From CAZAFN01 sp964484795 (lineage in GTDB: Bacteria > Pseudomonadota > Alphaproteobacteria > Methylaequorales > Methylaequoraceae): a stretch of 64,000 bases of DNA. The DNA lies in contig CAZAFN010000003.1 in assembly GCA_964484795.1 (NCBI GenBank), positions 16,876-80,875 on the forward strand, read 5' to 3'. Shown here piece by piece: positions 56,705 through 63,848 of the stretch (the stretch's first letter is position 1; the number at the start of each line of letters is the position of its first letter). Below the pieces are notes generated by a model. It was not told the origin of the DNA, did no database searches, and worked only from the letters and a program-made list of their open reading frames with translations. The translations under genes were made by a program, and so were the position numbers.

Positions 56705-57091
56705 TGTACATTTTTGGATTAAAGAATCAATTTCTTGATATCTAGGAAGATCTTTATTTATTTTACGAAGCAATTTTTTAGCTTTTGGAGATAGTTTTTT
56801 TTCTTCAGAAAAATCAACATTATTTGCTTGCGAAAGGATACCGCGTTGGTTTTTTTTATTTCTATCAGACAATTTATAAAATGTTCTCATAGATCTATGA
56901 GAAACATTTTTCAAAACTTTAAGCTTTGTGTTTTTTGGGTAGGCAATATCGAGTTTGTCAGGCTCTACAATTCCTCTAACAACATATTTTTTAAGGAGTT
57001 CATATGCTTGAAAGGATATTGCATTTTTATGTGAAAAAGTTGATTTATTAAAGCTTTTTTTTGCTCTATTATAAAATTTGATTAAACCCAT
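56696..57091 (-). CDS. Hypothetical protein, basic
   Basis: 131 residues, not recognised. Lysine- and arginine-rich, soluble, with no signal peptide or membrane segment. VSHRSMRTFYKLSDRNKKNQ in the middle faintly recalls nucleic-acid-binding basic patches. The C-terminal part KKLSPKAKKLLRKINKDLP shares a short K-[LI]-[SP]-x-x-A pattern with the small proteins at 57543 and 57960. Convergent with the umuDC operon and divergent from 57147. Confidence 0.6.
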   Translation of the reverse strand: MGLIKFYNRAKKSFNKSTFSHKNAISFQAYELLKKYVVRGIVEPDKLDIAYPKNTKLKVLKNVSHRSMRTFYKLSDRNKKNQRGILSQANNVDFSEEKKLSPKAKKLLRKINKDLPRYQEIDSLIQKCTSR

Positions 57092-57108
57092 TATAACAAT
57101 ATAAGGTA

Positions 57109-57137
57109 TTTACTAAAAAAATCAAATACTATATATT
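57109..57137 (+). promoter_or_regulatory. Predicted promoter of the gene at 57147
   Basis: TTTACT (57109-57114) and TATATT (57132-57137) with a 17-base spacer in the gap between the divergent genes at 56696 and 57147. The predicted start is about three bases before the ATG, so there is almost no leader. Confidence 0.4.
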
Positions 57138-57146
57138 GTATTTTAG

Positions 57147-57536
57147 ATGTTAGAAGAAATTAAAAAATATTTGGAAGGATTTTTAGAGAAGTTAAATTTA
57201 CAAGAATTTTCACCATACTTTCAAGACGTTACATATCTTTTAACATTTTTCTTTTTAATTTCAGTTATAATTTTCATAATACTAGGCTTAATTTTTAGAA
57301 ATTTTTTAAAAAACAGGGAAAATACAGCTGAAAGGACAAAACCTGCCCTTGATGAAATAGTTCAAACTAAAGAATTGAAGATAAATGATGACAATGAATT
57401 TGTTGATGTTTTGGTTGCAATAGAGGAAGAAATGGCAGCTGTTCGTGAATTGTATGTGGGTGGGTATATTAGCAAAGGGGTGTATATATCTGAAACAGAT
57501 AGATTGTATGAAAAAGCCAAGATATTTGGTTTGTGA
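57147..57536 (+). CDS. Single-pass membrane protein with SHOCT-like C-terminal domain
   Basis: 129 residues, no named family. One membrane helix near 28-51 (LLTFFFLISVIIFIILG) follows a short amphipathic start, then a charged linker. The last ~40 residues, EEEMAAVRELYVGGYISKG and onward, look like a short two-helix domain with the SHOCT-type pattern of leucines and a central G-Y-I turn. The same domain makes up nearly all of the 48-residue protein encoded on the other strand at 57763-57909. Function unknown; a membrane-tethered interaction module is possible. Confidence 0.7.
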   Translation: MLEEIKKYLEGFLEKLNLQEFSPYFQDVTYLLTFFFLISVIIFIILGLIFRNFLKNRENTAERTKPALDEIVQTKELKINDDNEFVDVLVAIEEEMAAVRELYVGGYISKGVYISETDRLYEKAKIFGL

Positions 57537-57542
57537 TAATAA

Positions 57543-57773
57543 TTAGTCCTTAAGGTCTTCTGACCATGCTGCAGCTAGTAGTTGTCTGATTCTAGAAATA
57601 TTTTCCTCTGCTTCATCAGGAATTTTGATATCTTTTTTCTTTTTTTGAATTCCTGCATTAAGCCACAACATTTCAATTGAATCTACTAATGCATCTTTTT
57701 CTTTAGAAGATAATTCATTGAGATTCTGAATGGAATCTTTAAGTTTCATAATATCTTTTTCTTTAAGCTCCAT
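57543..57773 (-). CDS. Small helical protein of unknown function
   Basis: 76 residues from ATG 57773, charged and helical, no signal peptide. KIPDEAEENISRIRQLLAAA near the end repeats the [LI]-[SP]-D-E-A-E pattern of the protein at 57960. The frame also has a TTG start at 57791, but the ATG is preferred because it overlaps the stop of the upstream 48-residue gene by 11 bases, suggesting coupled translation. The tail is acidic. Not recognised. Confidence 0.6.
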   Translation of the reverse strand: MELKEKDIMKLKDSIQNLNELSSKEKDALVDSIEMLWLNAGIQKKKKDIKIPDEAEENISRIRQLLAAAWSEDLKD

Positions 57774-57909
57774 ATTTTGTAGCCATTTCAAATAAGATCC
57801 TAGTTTCCATTTGATAAATATCTTTAGTAATATAACCCTTAATAAAAAGTTCTCTTACATTTTCCATTTCTTGTTTAATCTTTATTAAATCCTTCTCATT
57901 TTCTTTCAT
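57763..57909 (-). CDS. 48-residue SHOCT-like protein
   Basis: A very short gene. Its product reads IKQEMENVRELFIKGYITKD in the first half and ends in ATKYGA. It matches the C-terminal domain of the membrane protein at 57147: EM-x-x-VREL, GYI-x-K, a tyrosine, ET, L-x-E-x-A, and a near-terminal glycine align without gaps. This paralogy on opposite strands supports it as a real gene. It overlaps the start of the 76-residue gene downstream. Function unknown. Confidence 0.62.
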   Translation of the reverse strand: MKENEKDLIKIKQEMENVRELFIKGYITKDIYQMETRILFEMATKYGA

Positions 57910-57959
57910 ATGTATATATAATAAATTATAAAAAAATAATTGTACATACGTTTAAATCA

Positions 57960-58214
57960 ATGAAAGAAAGATTATCTAAAACTTTATCCAGACTTAAAAA
58001 AGAAAAAATCATTAAAAATTCTGATGATGAACAAAAAAACACCAGTCTTAAAGCATATGAAATTAAGGTTTTTCGATCATTAAGAGACAAATATGACATT
58101 TCTCTTTCAGTTAACAATTCTAAAGATGATGATGATATAAAAGAAAAAAAATTAAGTGATGAAGCTGAAATTACTTTGGAGAGAATTAAGAAAGGTGAGT
58201 ATTTTAAACTTTAA
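57960..58214 (+). CDS. Small charged protein of unknown function
   Basis: 84 residues, soluble, lysine-rich start and an acidic stretch (KDDDDIKEKK). KAYEIKVFRSLRDKYDISLS in the middle may form a helix. The end KKLSDEAEITLERIKKGEYF shares the LSDEAE-type pattern with 57543. It overlaps the DUF192 gene by 20 bases, implying one transcription unit. TATAAT at 57917-57922 may serve it or its divergent neighbour. No family recognised. Confidence 0.6.
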   Translation: MKERLSKTLSRLKKEKIIKNSDDEQKNTSLKAYEIKVFRSLRDKYDISLSVNNSKDDDDIKEKKLSDEAEITLERIKKGEYFKL

Positions 58215-58686
58215 TGTTTTTTTTATTCTATTATTGTTACTGTGCCCTTTGATCTCTAAATCTGAATCTGCTTTAATTCAAACTGAAAATTTTGATGGTT
58301 TTTTAGTTGATTTGGCTAAGGATAAGAATAAAAGAGAAGTTGGTCTAATGAAACGTGATGTATTAACAAATTCAAATGGAATGTTATTTCTCTACGACAA
58401 ATTAAAAATAGTAAATATGTGGATGTACAAGACAAAATTACCGTTAGATATAATTTTTATTGACGAGAACCATAGAATTTCATCAATAAGAAAAGGCATA
58501 CCGTTTTCTAAAAATATTATTTCTTCAGACATAGAAGTTATTGCTGTTCTTGAAATACTTAATAATTGTGCCGAAAAACTTAATTTAAAAGTTGGCGATG
58601 AAATAAAATGGTCGGAAATTAACAATAAGAGTCTTATTAATTCTTTTGGTATGAATTCGAAAAGATTACCTTGTTTAAATAATTAA
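58195..58686 (+). CDS. Secreted DUF192 family protein
   Basis: 163 residues from GTG 58195, chosen because it opens directly on a signal peptide (FNVFFILLLLLCPLISKSES) and has GGAG about 12 bases upstream; the frame runs back to 58156. The DUF192 core has REVGLMKRD, NGMLFLYDK, VNMWMYKTKLPLDIIFID and LNLKVGDEIKW. The family is exported and of unknown biochemical role. Confidence 0.82.
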   Translation: MSILNFNVFFILLLLLCPLISKSESALIQTENFDGFLVDLAKDKNKREVGLMKRDVLTNSNGMLFLYDKLKIVNMWMYKTKLPLDIIFIDENHRISSIRKGIPFSKNIISSDIEVIAVLEILNNCAEKLNLKVGDEIKWSEINNKSLINSFGMNSKRLPCLNN

Positions 58687-58741
58687 AAAAAACCTAAATA
58701 AATTTCAAAATTCAGTTTAGAATGTAGTTGGGGAAATTATC

Positions 58742-59359
58742 GTGGGAAAATTTATTGAGAAATATAAGTTAGAAGACCCTAACTTTAGTTTTGAATTAAA
58801 TGAATTAATTCAAAAGATTAAGACAGAGAACAGTGAAGAGACTAAAGATCTTTACTCAACCATTAATTCTTTAAGAGAACAGTTAGATCAATCAATATAT
58901 GAAAAAAGCAGAGCTGTTCAAGAAGCTATTTCTATTAAAAATGATGAATTAAATCAATTAAAATCATCCGTAACTGAACTTAGAAGCCAGCTAGAGAAAC
59001 TTAGATTTGAAAAGCAAGAGGCTGTACAAAAACAAATACAATCTTCTGCAAATGAAATAAAGCAACTAAGAGAGTCCTGCACTGAACTAAGAGATGGTCT
59101 GGAAAGTCTTAAGTTTGAGAAACAAAAAGCCGTTCAGCAGGCTATACAATCCAACTCATCTGAAATTAAAGAGCTTAAGGGATCTTCTTCTGAACTTAGA
59201 AAAGAATTGGAAAATTTAAAATTTTCAAAAAAGGAAGAAATTCAAAAAGCCATTCTAACTTCTAGTGATGAAATAAAGCAGTTAAAAAATTCAACTCAGA
59301 CATTAAGGGAAGAGTTAGAAAAAGTAATACGAAAATATGAAAAAAATCTAAAAAACTAA
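58742..59359 (+). CDS. Coiled-coil protein with four 36-residue repeats
   Basis: 205 residues, soluble, no family. Residues 44-187 are four tandem 36-residue repeats, each beginning L-R-x-x-L and containing an EK/KK-x-x-[AE]-[VI]-Q segment and an E-[IL]-K/N-x-L-K/R segment. A partial fifth copy runs from 188 (LREELEKVIRKYEK). Together they predict a long rod-like coiled coil. The N-terminal ~40 residues (EKYKLEDPNFSFELNEL) are distinct. GTG start with GGGG at 58730-58733 upstream. The cyclase gene follows after 24 bases, so it may scaffold or regulate that enzyme; this is inferred from position only. Confidence 0.8.
   Translation: MGKFIEKYKLEDPNFSFELNELIQKIKTENSEETKDLYSTINSLREQLDQSIYEKSRAVQEAISIKNDELNQLKSSVTELRSQLEKLRFEKQEAVQKQIQSSANEIKQLRESCTELRDGLESLKFEKQKAVQQAIQSNSSEIKELKGSSSELRKELENLKFSKKEEIQKAILTSSDEIKQLKNSTQTLREELEKVIRKYEKNLKN
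58871..59356 (+). repeat. 108-base tandem coding repeats
   Basis: Four 108-base units at 58871-58978, 58979-59086, 59087-59194 and 59195-59302, then a 54-base partial unit. Nucleotide similarity is moderate and indel-free while the protein pattern is kept, so the array is old and under protein-level selection rather than a fresh slippage product. Confidence 0.8.
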
Positions 59360-59383
59360 TTTTAAAACAGGCTTATTATTATT

Positions 59384-61690
59384 ATGAAGAAGAAAAATAT
59401 CAATCTTGACGAAACCATTGAAAAACTAAGACGAACTGAACTCCTACTGGCAATAACAAAAAAAATTGCTGGTCTAAAGACCTTAAGTGAAATTTTGTGG
59501 GCATTGATAGAGTTTGTAAGTGAAGAATTAGATGCAGATAGAGGAACCTTGTTTTTAAATGATAATGAAACAAATGAACTTTATTCAAGAGTTGCTCAAG
59601 GGGAATTAACAAGAGAAATTAGAATTCTTAACAATGTTGGGATAGCTGGTGCAATCTTTCAAAAAAAAATTGGTGAAGTGATTCATGATGTATATAAAGA
59701 TTCACGCTTCAACAAGGAAGTGGACCAAGAAACTGGTTATAAGACAAAAAATATGATTTGTTGTCCTGTTAAAACAGTTGATGGAGATACGATTGGCGTT
59801 ATTCAGGTCTTAAATAAAAAAAAAGGAAGATTCACAAAAGATAATTTAATTTTTGTTGAATCCGTTGCAACTCAAGCAGCTGTTTCTATACAGAATGCTC
59901 AAAACACAGAACATTTTGAGAAAAAGAGGGCTAAGGAGATGGAATTCATAAGCATTGTTTCAGATGTAACGGCTGAAATTGATCTAGGTGCTCTTCTTGC
60001 AAGGGTAATGGAAGAAGCAACTAGAATGTTAAATGCAGACAGAGCAACTTTGTTTTTAAATGATGAAAAAACAAACGAACTCTTTTCGAGAGTTGCAATG
60101 GGTGAAGGCATTGGTGAAATTAGATTGCCCAATACTGCTGGAATAGCTGGTACAGTTTTTACATCTGGCAAATCAATGAATATACCTTATGCCTACGCAG
60201 ATCTAAGATTTAATCCTTCTTTTGACAAACAAACTGGTTATTTTACTAGGTCAATCTTGTGTGTTCCAGTCGTAAATAAAGAAGGAAAAGTAATTGGTTG
60301 TACACAAGTTTTAAATAAAAGTGGTGGAAAGTTTACTGATGAAGATGAATCAAGATTAAAAGCATTTACCCAACAAGTGGCTATAGCCCTAGAAAATGCA
60401 AAACTTTTTGAAGATGTCTCTAAATCCAGAAAATATAATGAAAGTATGCTTTCAAGTATGTCTAATGGTGTTATTACCATTGATAGTGAAGGAACGATAG
60501 TAACGTGTAACAAATCAGGTCTAAAAATATTAAAAATCAAAGAGAATGAAATAATAAAAAAGTCATCCAAAGATTTTTTTTCAGGGAGCAAAGAATGGAT
60601 ATATGAAAAAATCTCAAATGTTAATGAATCAAAGGAACCTGAAATTATAGTTGATGCAGAAGTAGAAGTGTTAAACCCAGAGAATGAAAAGAAAGAAAAA
60701 ATTTCTGTTAATCTCACTATTTTACCTCTAATAAATGAAGATAGTGATGGTAGAACAGATCAATCAGATAATTTTCTTGGAACACTTTTAATGTTTGAGG
60801 ATATATCTTCCGAAAAAAGAATGAAATCAACTATGTCTAGGTATATGGACCCAGGGATTGCTGATCAATTATTAGAAGATGGTGCTGACATTATGGGAGG
60901 GTTGGATACAACAGCTACATTATTGTTTTCGGATTTAAGAAGTTTTACAAACATAACTGAAGCATTAGGAGCACAAGGAACTGTAAAATTATTAAATGAA
61001 TATTTTGAAATTATGGTTGAATGTATTTCGGAACAAGGTGGGATGCTTGATAAGTTTATTGGTGATGCAATAATGGCTGCATTTGGTTTACCTATAAGCC
61101 ATGAAGATGATGAAGATCGAGGAGTAAAGGCTGGCATTAATATGATTAAAAGATTGTGGGAATGGAATGCTCAGAGAGAAAAAGATGGCAAACCACCACT
61201 TGATATGGGTTTGGGGCTTAATACTGATAAAATTGTTGCTGGAAACATTGGTTCTCAAAAGAGAATGGATTATACAATGATTGGTGATGGTGTTAATTTG
61301 GCAGCTCGCTTAGAAAGTGCATGTAAACAATACAATGCTAGAATTTTAATAAGTGATTATACTTACAAAAAATTAAAAGGTACTTATAGAGTTAGGTATA
61401 TTGATGATGTTGTTGTAAAGGGAAAAACTGAACCAGTTGGGGTTTATGAAGTTCTTGATTATCACAATGACGGTACTTTTCCAAATTTAATGGATGTTGT
61501 TAATCATTTTAATGAGGGAAGAAAAAGATATAAAGAAGGAGACTTTAAAAATTCAATAATATCTTTCCAAGAATGTTTAAAAGCTAATCAAGATGATGCG
61601 CTTTCCAACACTTATATTGACAGATGCAATCAATTAATTGAGGAAAATCCAAGTGACTGGAAAGGTATTTGGGTTATGAAAAGTAAATGA
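59384..61690 (+). CDS. Class III nucleotidyl cyclase with GAF-GAF-PAS sensor region
   Basis: Probable adenylate cyclase of 768 residues, soluble. GAF1 at about 28-168 and GAF2 at about 198-340 are similar to each other (DADRGTLFLND, NADRATLFLND). A PAS domain spans about 350-475 and the catalytic domain about 500-690. The catalytic part has LFSDLRSFT and DKFIGDAIMAAFG (two metal aspartates) and DYTMIGDGVNLAARLE. GAF2 has NKSGGKFTDEDE, matching the NKFDE motif of cyclic-nucleotide-binding GAF domains; GAF1 lacks the final DE. A TPR-like tail (HFNEGRKRYKEGDFKNSI) ends the protein. The layout resembles cyanobacterial CyaB1/CyaB2, which are cAMP-autostimulated. The lysine before FIGD favours ATP as substrate. 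Confidence 0.88.
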   Translation: MKKKNINLDETIEKLRRTELLLAITKKIAGLKTLSEILWALIEFVSEELDADRGTLFLNDNETNELYSRVAQGELTREIRILNNVGIAGAIFQKKIGEVIHDVYKDSRFNKEVDQETGYKTKNMICCPVKTVDGDTIGVIQVLNKKKGRFTKDNLIFVESVATQAAVSIQNAQNTEHFEKKRAKEMEFISIVSDVTAEIDLGALLARVMEEATRMLNADRATLFLNDEKTNELFSRVAMGEGIGEIRLPNTAGIAGTVFTSGKSMNIPYAYADLRFNPSFDKQTGYFTRSILCVPVVNKEGKVIGCTQVLNKSGGKFTDEDESRLKAFTQQVAIALENAKLFEDVSKSRKYNESMLSSMSNGVITIDSEGTIVTCNKSGLKILKIKENEIIKKSSKDFFSGSKEWIYEKISNVNESKEPEIIVDAEVEVLNPENEKKEKISVNLTILPLINEDSDGRTDQSDNFLGTLLMFEDISSEKRMKSTMSRYMDPGIADQLLEDGADIMGGLDTTATLLFSDLRSFTNITEALGAQGTVKLLNEYFEIMVECISEQGGMLDKFIGDAIMAAFGLPISHEDDEDRGVKAGINMIKRLWEWNAQREKDGKPPLDMGLGLNTDKIVAGNIGSQKRMDYTMIGDGVNLAARLESACKQYNARILISDYTYKKLKGTYRVRYIDDVVVKGKTEPVGVYEVLDYHNDGTFPNLMDVVNHFNEGRKRYKEGDFKNSIISFQECLKANQDDALSNTYIDRCNQLIEENPSDWKGIWVMKSK

Positions 61691-62406
61691 GAAACCATCC
61701 AATTGAAAAAAACTTTCCTTCAATAACATATATTGCAAACAACTGGCCTAGAACAAAACATCATTTGAAAAAGTTTGTAATGTCAAATGCTAGAAAGCCT
61801 GATTTTTACAAACTATGTTGCTCTTGTTTAAAAGAATTGAATGTTCATAAATTAGGTGCCCACAAGAAATTTCTAAAACAACTTAACGAAATCTGTTTAA
61901 AAAATGTTAATTACAATACTTATCATGATTCACATCATTTTAAATCTGTACTTGTTATTGCGTGTTTGTTAGCAAAACTTACAAATTTAAATAAATCAGA
62001 TAGGTTTTTATTAGTAGTTTTAGCGGTTAGTCATGATATGAATCATCAAGGCAGAAGAATAGTTGGAAAGCCTTATTCACAAGAGGATAGAAGTTTGGAA
62101 GACTTAAAAAAGATTTTTTTTAAGAAAATCTTAAATTTAAAAAAATGGCAAAGAATTAGCAGAATTTTCAGAAGTACTTACTTTCCAATTAAGCCAGAAA
62201 ATGTTTTTGATAATGTTGAAAAAATTCTTCTTGATGCTGATGTTCTTGGTTCACTAATGTTTGGAATGGAAACTGGAATGAAACTAGCTAGTAGACTCAA
62301 ACATGAAATAAGATTTGAAGATCAAACTAGAAAACTGTTTGAAGGTTTCTTATATGTTATAAAGAATAAGACTTTATATCTAGATTCTTCTAAAAAATCG
62401 TGTTAA
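61687..62406 (+). CDS. HD-domain phosphodiesterase related to class I cyclic nucleotide PDEs
   Basis: 239 residues. TYHDSHHFKSVLVIACLLA matches the first class I PDE motif (YHN-x-x-H). LVVLAVSHDMNHQGRR matches the HD-x-x-H-x-G metal signature, and ILLDADVLGSL gives the distal aspartate. It is shorter than animal PDE catalytic domains (about 330 residues) and has Asp in place of Asn in the first motif. The ATG overlaps the cyclase stop (ATGA), so synthesis and hydrolysis of the nucleotide would be made together. Hydrolysis of cAMP is inferred; another HD phosphohydrolase activity is possible. Confidence 0.78.
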   Translation: MRNHPIEKNFPSITYIANNWPRTKHHLKKFVMSNARKPDFYKLCCSCLKELNVHKLGAHKKFLKQLNEICLKNVNYNTYHDSHHFKSVLVIACLLAKLTNLNKSDRFLLVVLAVSHDMNHQGRRIVGKPYSQEDRSLEDLKKIFFKKILNLKKWQRISRIFRSTYFPIKPENVFDNVEKILLDADVLGSLMFGMETGMKLASRLKHEIRFEDQTRKLFEGFLYVIKNKTLYLDSSKKSC

Positions 62407-62448
62407 AACTTAGTGTGGTATTTGTAGAATACCTAAATTTTAATAAAG

Positions 62449-62476
62449 TTATCCACATATTTTGATTTGTGGATAA
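62449..62476. promoter_or_regulatory. Two perfect DnaA boxes in inverted orientation
   Basis: TTATCCACA at 62449-62457 and TGTGGATAA at 62468-62476 are exact matches to the DnaA box consensus, facing each other across 10 bases. They lie in the 102-base gap between the phosphodiesterase and the TolC-family gene. They could be a DnaA control site for the next gene or a titration site. The pair could also form a stem, but no T-run follows, so a terminator is unlikely. CATAAT at 62482-62487 might be the -10 of the next gene. Confidence 0.6.
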
Positions 62477-62508
62477 ACTGGCATAATGATTGCTAAAAGT
62501 AAGTAAAA

Positions 62509-63822
62509 ATGAAATATTTAGCTATAATTTTTTTATTTTTGTTATTTTGTACAGATATTTCTTCTCAAGAAGATAACAATGTTGATCCATTTGATTTAAA
62601 GACCTCACTTGAAGCAGTCTTAGCTAATCATAAAGTTATTAAAGCGTCTGGTATAGACGTAAAAGCGGCTAAATTGCGAGTTAAACAAGCAAAAGGTGGT
62701 TATTTTCCAAGTTTAGATCTTACAGCAAATTATGGTCATGAAAATATAATAAAATATGGAGCAGGAAATAACACTCAATTAGCGGCTAGGGATGCAACTG
62801 CTAAAATAACTCAAACTATAACTGATTTTGGTTTGACTGATTCTACGGTAAAAACATCAAAACTCGCATTACAACAAAGTAAGGCGCTTGAAATTCAAAT
62901 GAAAAATGACATTTTACTTAGGGCTGTGACAGCTTACCTAAGAGTTATTCAATCAAGAGAAAGTGTAAGATATGCATCTCAGTCAGTTGCAAATATAAAA
63001 AAACAAACAGAACTTGAAGATGCTGCTGTAACAGCTGGAGGTGGATTAACCTCTGATGTTTTGCAAGCTAAAACTCAGTTGGCTGGTGCTCAAGCACGTC
63101 TTATTCAATTTGAAGGTGTATTGTCAGCTGCAAAGTATGAATTTGAGTATGTTTATGGTTCTTTTCCAGAAAATTTAAATAGTCTATCTCTAATTAAGTC
63201 AGTATTTGAGCAATTACCCAAAACAATAGAGGATGCCGAAGAAATAACTTTAAAGAGCAACCCATCTCTAGCAGCGGCTAGAATAACTGAAGACATTGGT
63301 AAAGAAGCGATTAATACGGCTAGAGCTTCGCTATATCCAACTATAAAAGGCATAATTAGTCATTCTGAAAAACAAGATTTTGGAGGTATAGTTGGTTTTA
63401 AAAGAGAAAGTTCTGCAAAAGTAGATTTTTCATATCCATTAAATCTTAGTTTGTCTGAATATGCTGGTAAAGATGCTGCTGTTGAATCTTATCTTGCTAC
63501 GTCAACCAGAATAAAAGATCAAGAAGATATGATAATGCAAATGTTGAGAACGACTTGGGATGGTCTTAAAACAGCACAACAAAATGCACAGTTTTTAACT
63601 AATCAAGCGAGAATTTCAGGTGAATTTTTAGAACTTGCAAGGCAAGAAAGACAAGCAGGGAATAGGACTCTTCTTGATGTCCTTGGTGGAGAAACAGCTT
63701 TGATAAATGCTCAGGCAGATGCTATTGCAGCAAAAATTGAAGTATTAATTAATAGTTTTACATTGTTAAGTTTAATGGGAGGACTTACTTTGGATTCAGT
63801 TGAGGTGGTTTCAACGGAATAG
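62509..63822 (+). CDS. TolC family outer membrane efflux protein
   Basis: Outer-membrane channel for type I secretion or efflux. Signal peptide about 1-19 (IIFLFLLFCTDISSQ). Two OEP repeats with long helices follow: AAKLRVKQAKGGYFPSLDLTANYG in the first and AINTARASLYPTIKGIISH in the second, with TDFGLTDSTVKTSKLALQQ and RQAGNRTLLDVLGGETALINAQ typical of TolC. 437 residues. No inner-membrane pump or adaptor is in the window. It has its own upstream gap with the DnaA boxes. Confidence 0.9.
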   Translation: MKYLAIIFLFLLFCTDISSQEDNNVDPFDLKTSLEAVLANHKVIKASGIDVKAAKLRVKQAKGGYFPSLDLTANYGHENIIKYGAGNNTQLAARDATAKITQTITDFGLTDSTVKTSKLALQQSKALEIQMKNDILLRAVTAYLRVIQSRESVRYASQSVANIKKQTELEDAAVTAGGGLTSDVLQAKTQLAGAQARLIQFEGVLSAAKYEFEYVYGSFPENLNSLSLIKSVFEQLPKTIEDAEEITLKSNPSLAAARITEDIGKEAINTARASLYPTIKGIISHSEKQDFGGIVGFKRESSAKVDFSYPLNLSLSEYAGKDAAVESYLATSTRIKDQEDMIMQMLRTTWDGLKTAQQNAQFLTNQARISGEFLELARQERQAGNRTLLDVLGGETALINAQADAIAAKIEVLINSFTLLSLMGGLTLDSVEVVSTE

Positions 63823-63848
63823 TTTTCCATAGTAGGTGTTTTTTTAAA

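Noticed and set aside
58871..59356. Periodic repeats as a CRISPR-like or satellite array
   Set aside because: The 108-base units are fully coding, diverged at the base level and conserved as protein, with no spacer structure.
60238..60717. 159-residue reading frame on the minus strand
   Set aside because: It lies entirely opposite the cyclase gene, is serine/phenylalanine-rich as expected of an antisense shadow, and has no ribosome site or known motif.
62449..62476. DnaA box pair as the chromosome origin
   Set aside because: Only two boxes, no clear AT-rich unwinding element distinct from the general background, and no origin-type neighbours (dnaA, hemE, parAB). Kept only as a DnaA-binding site.
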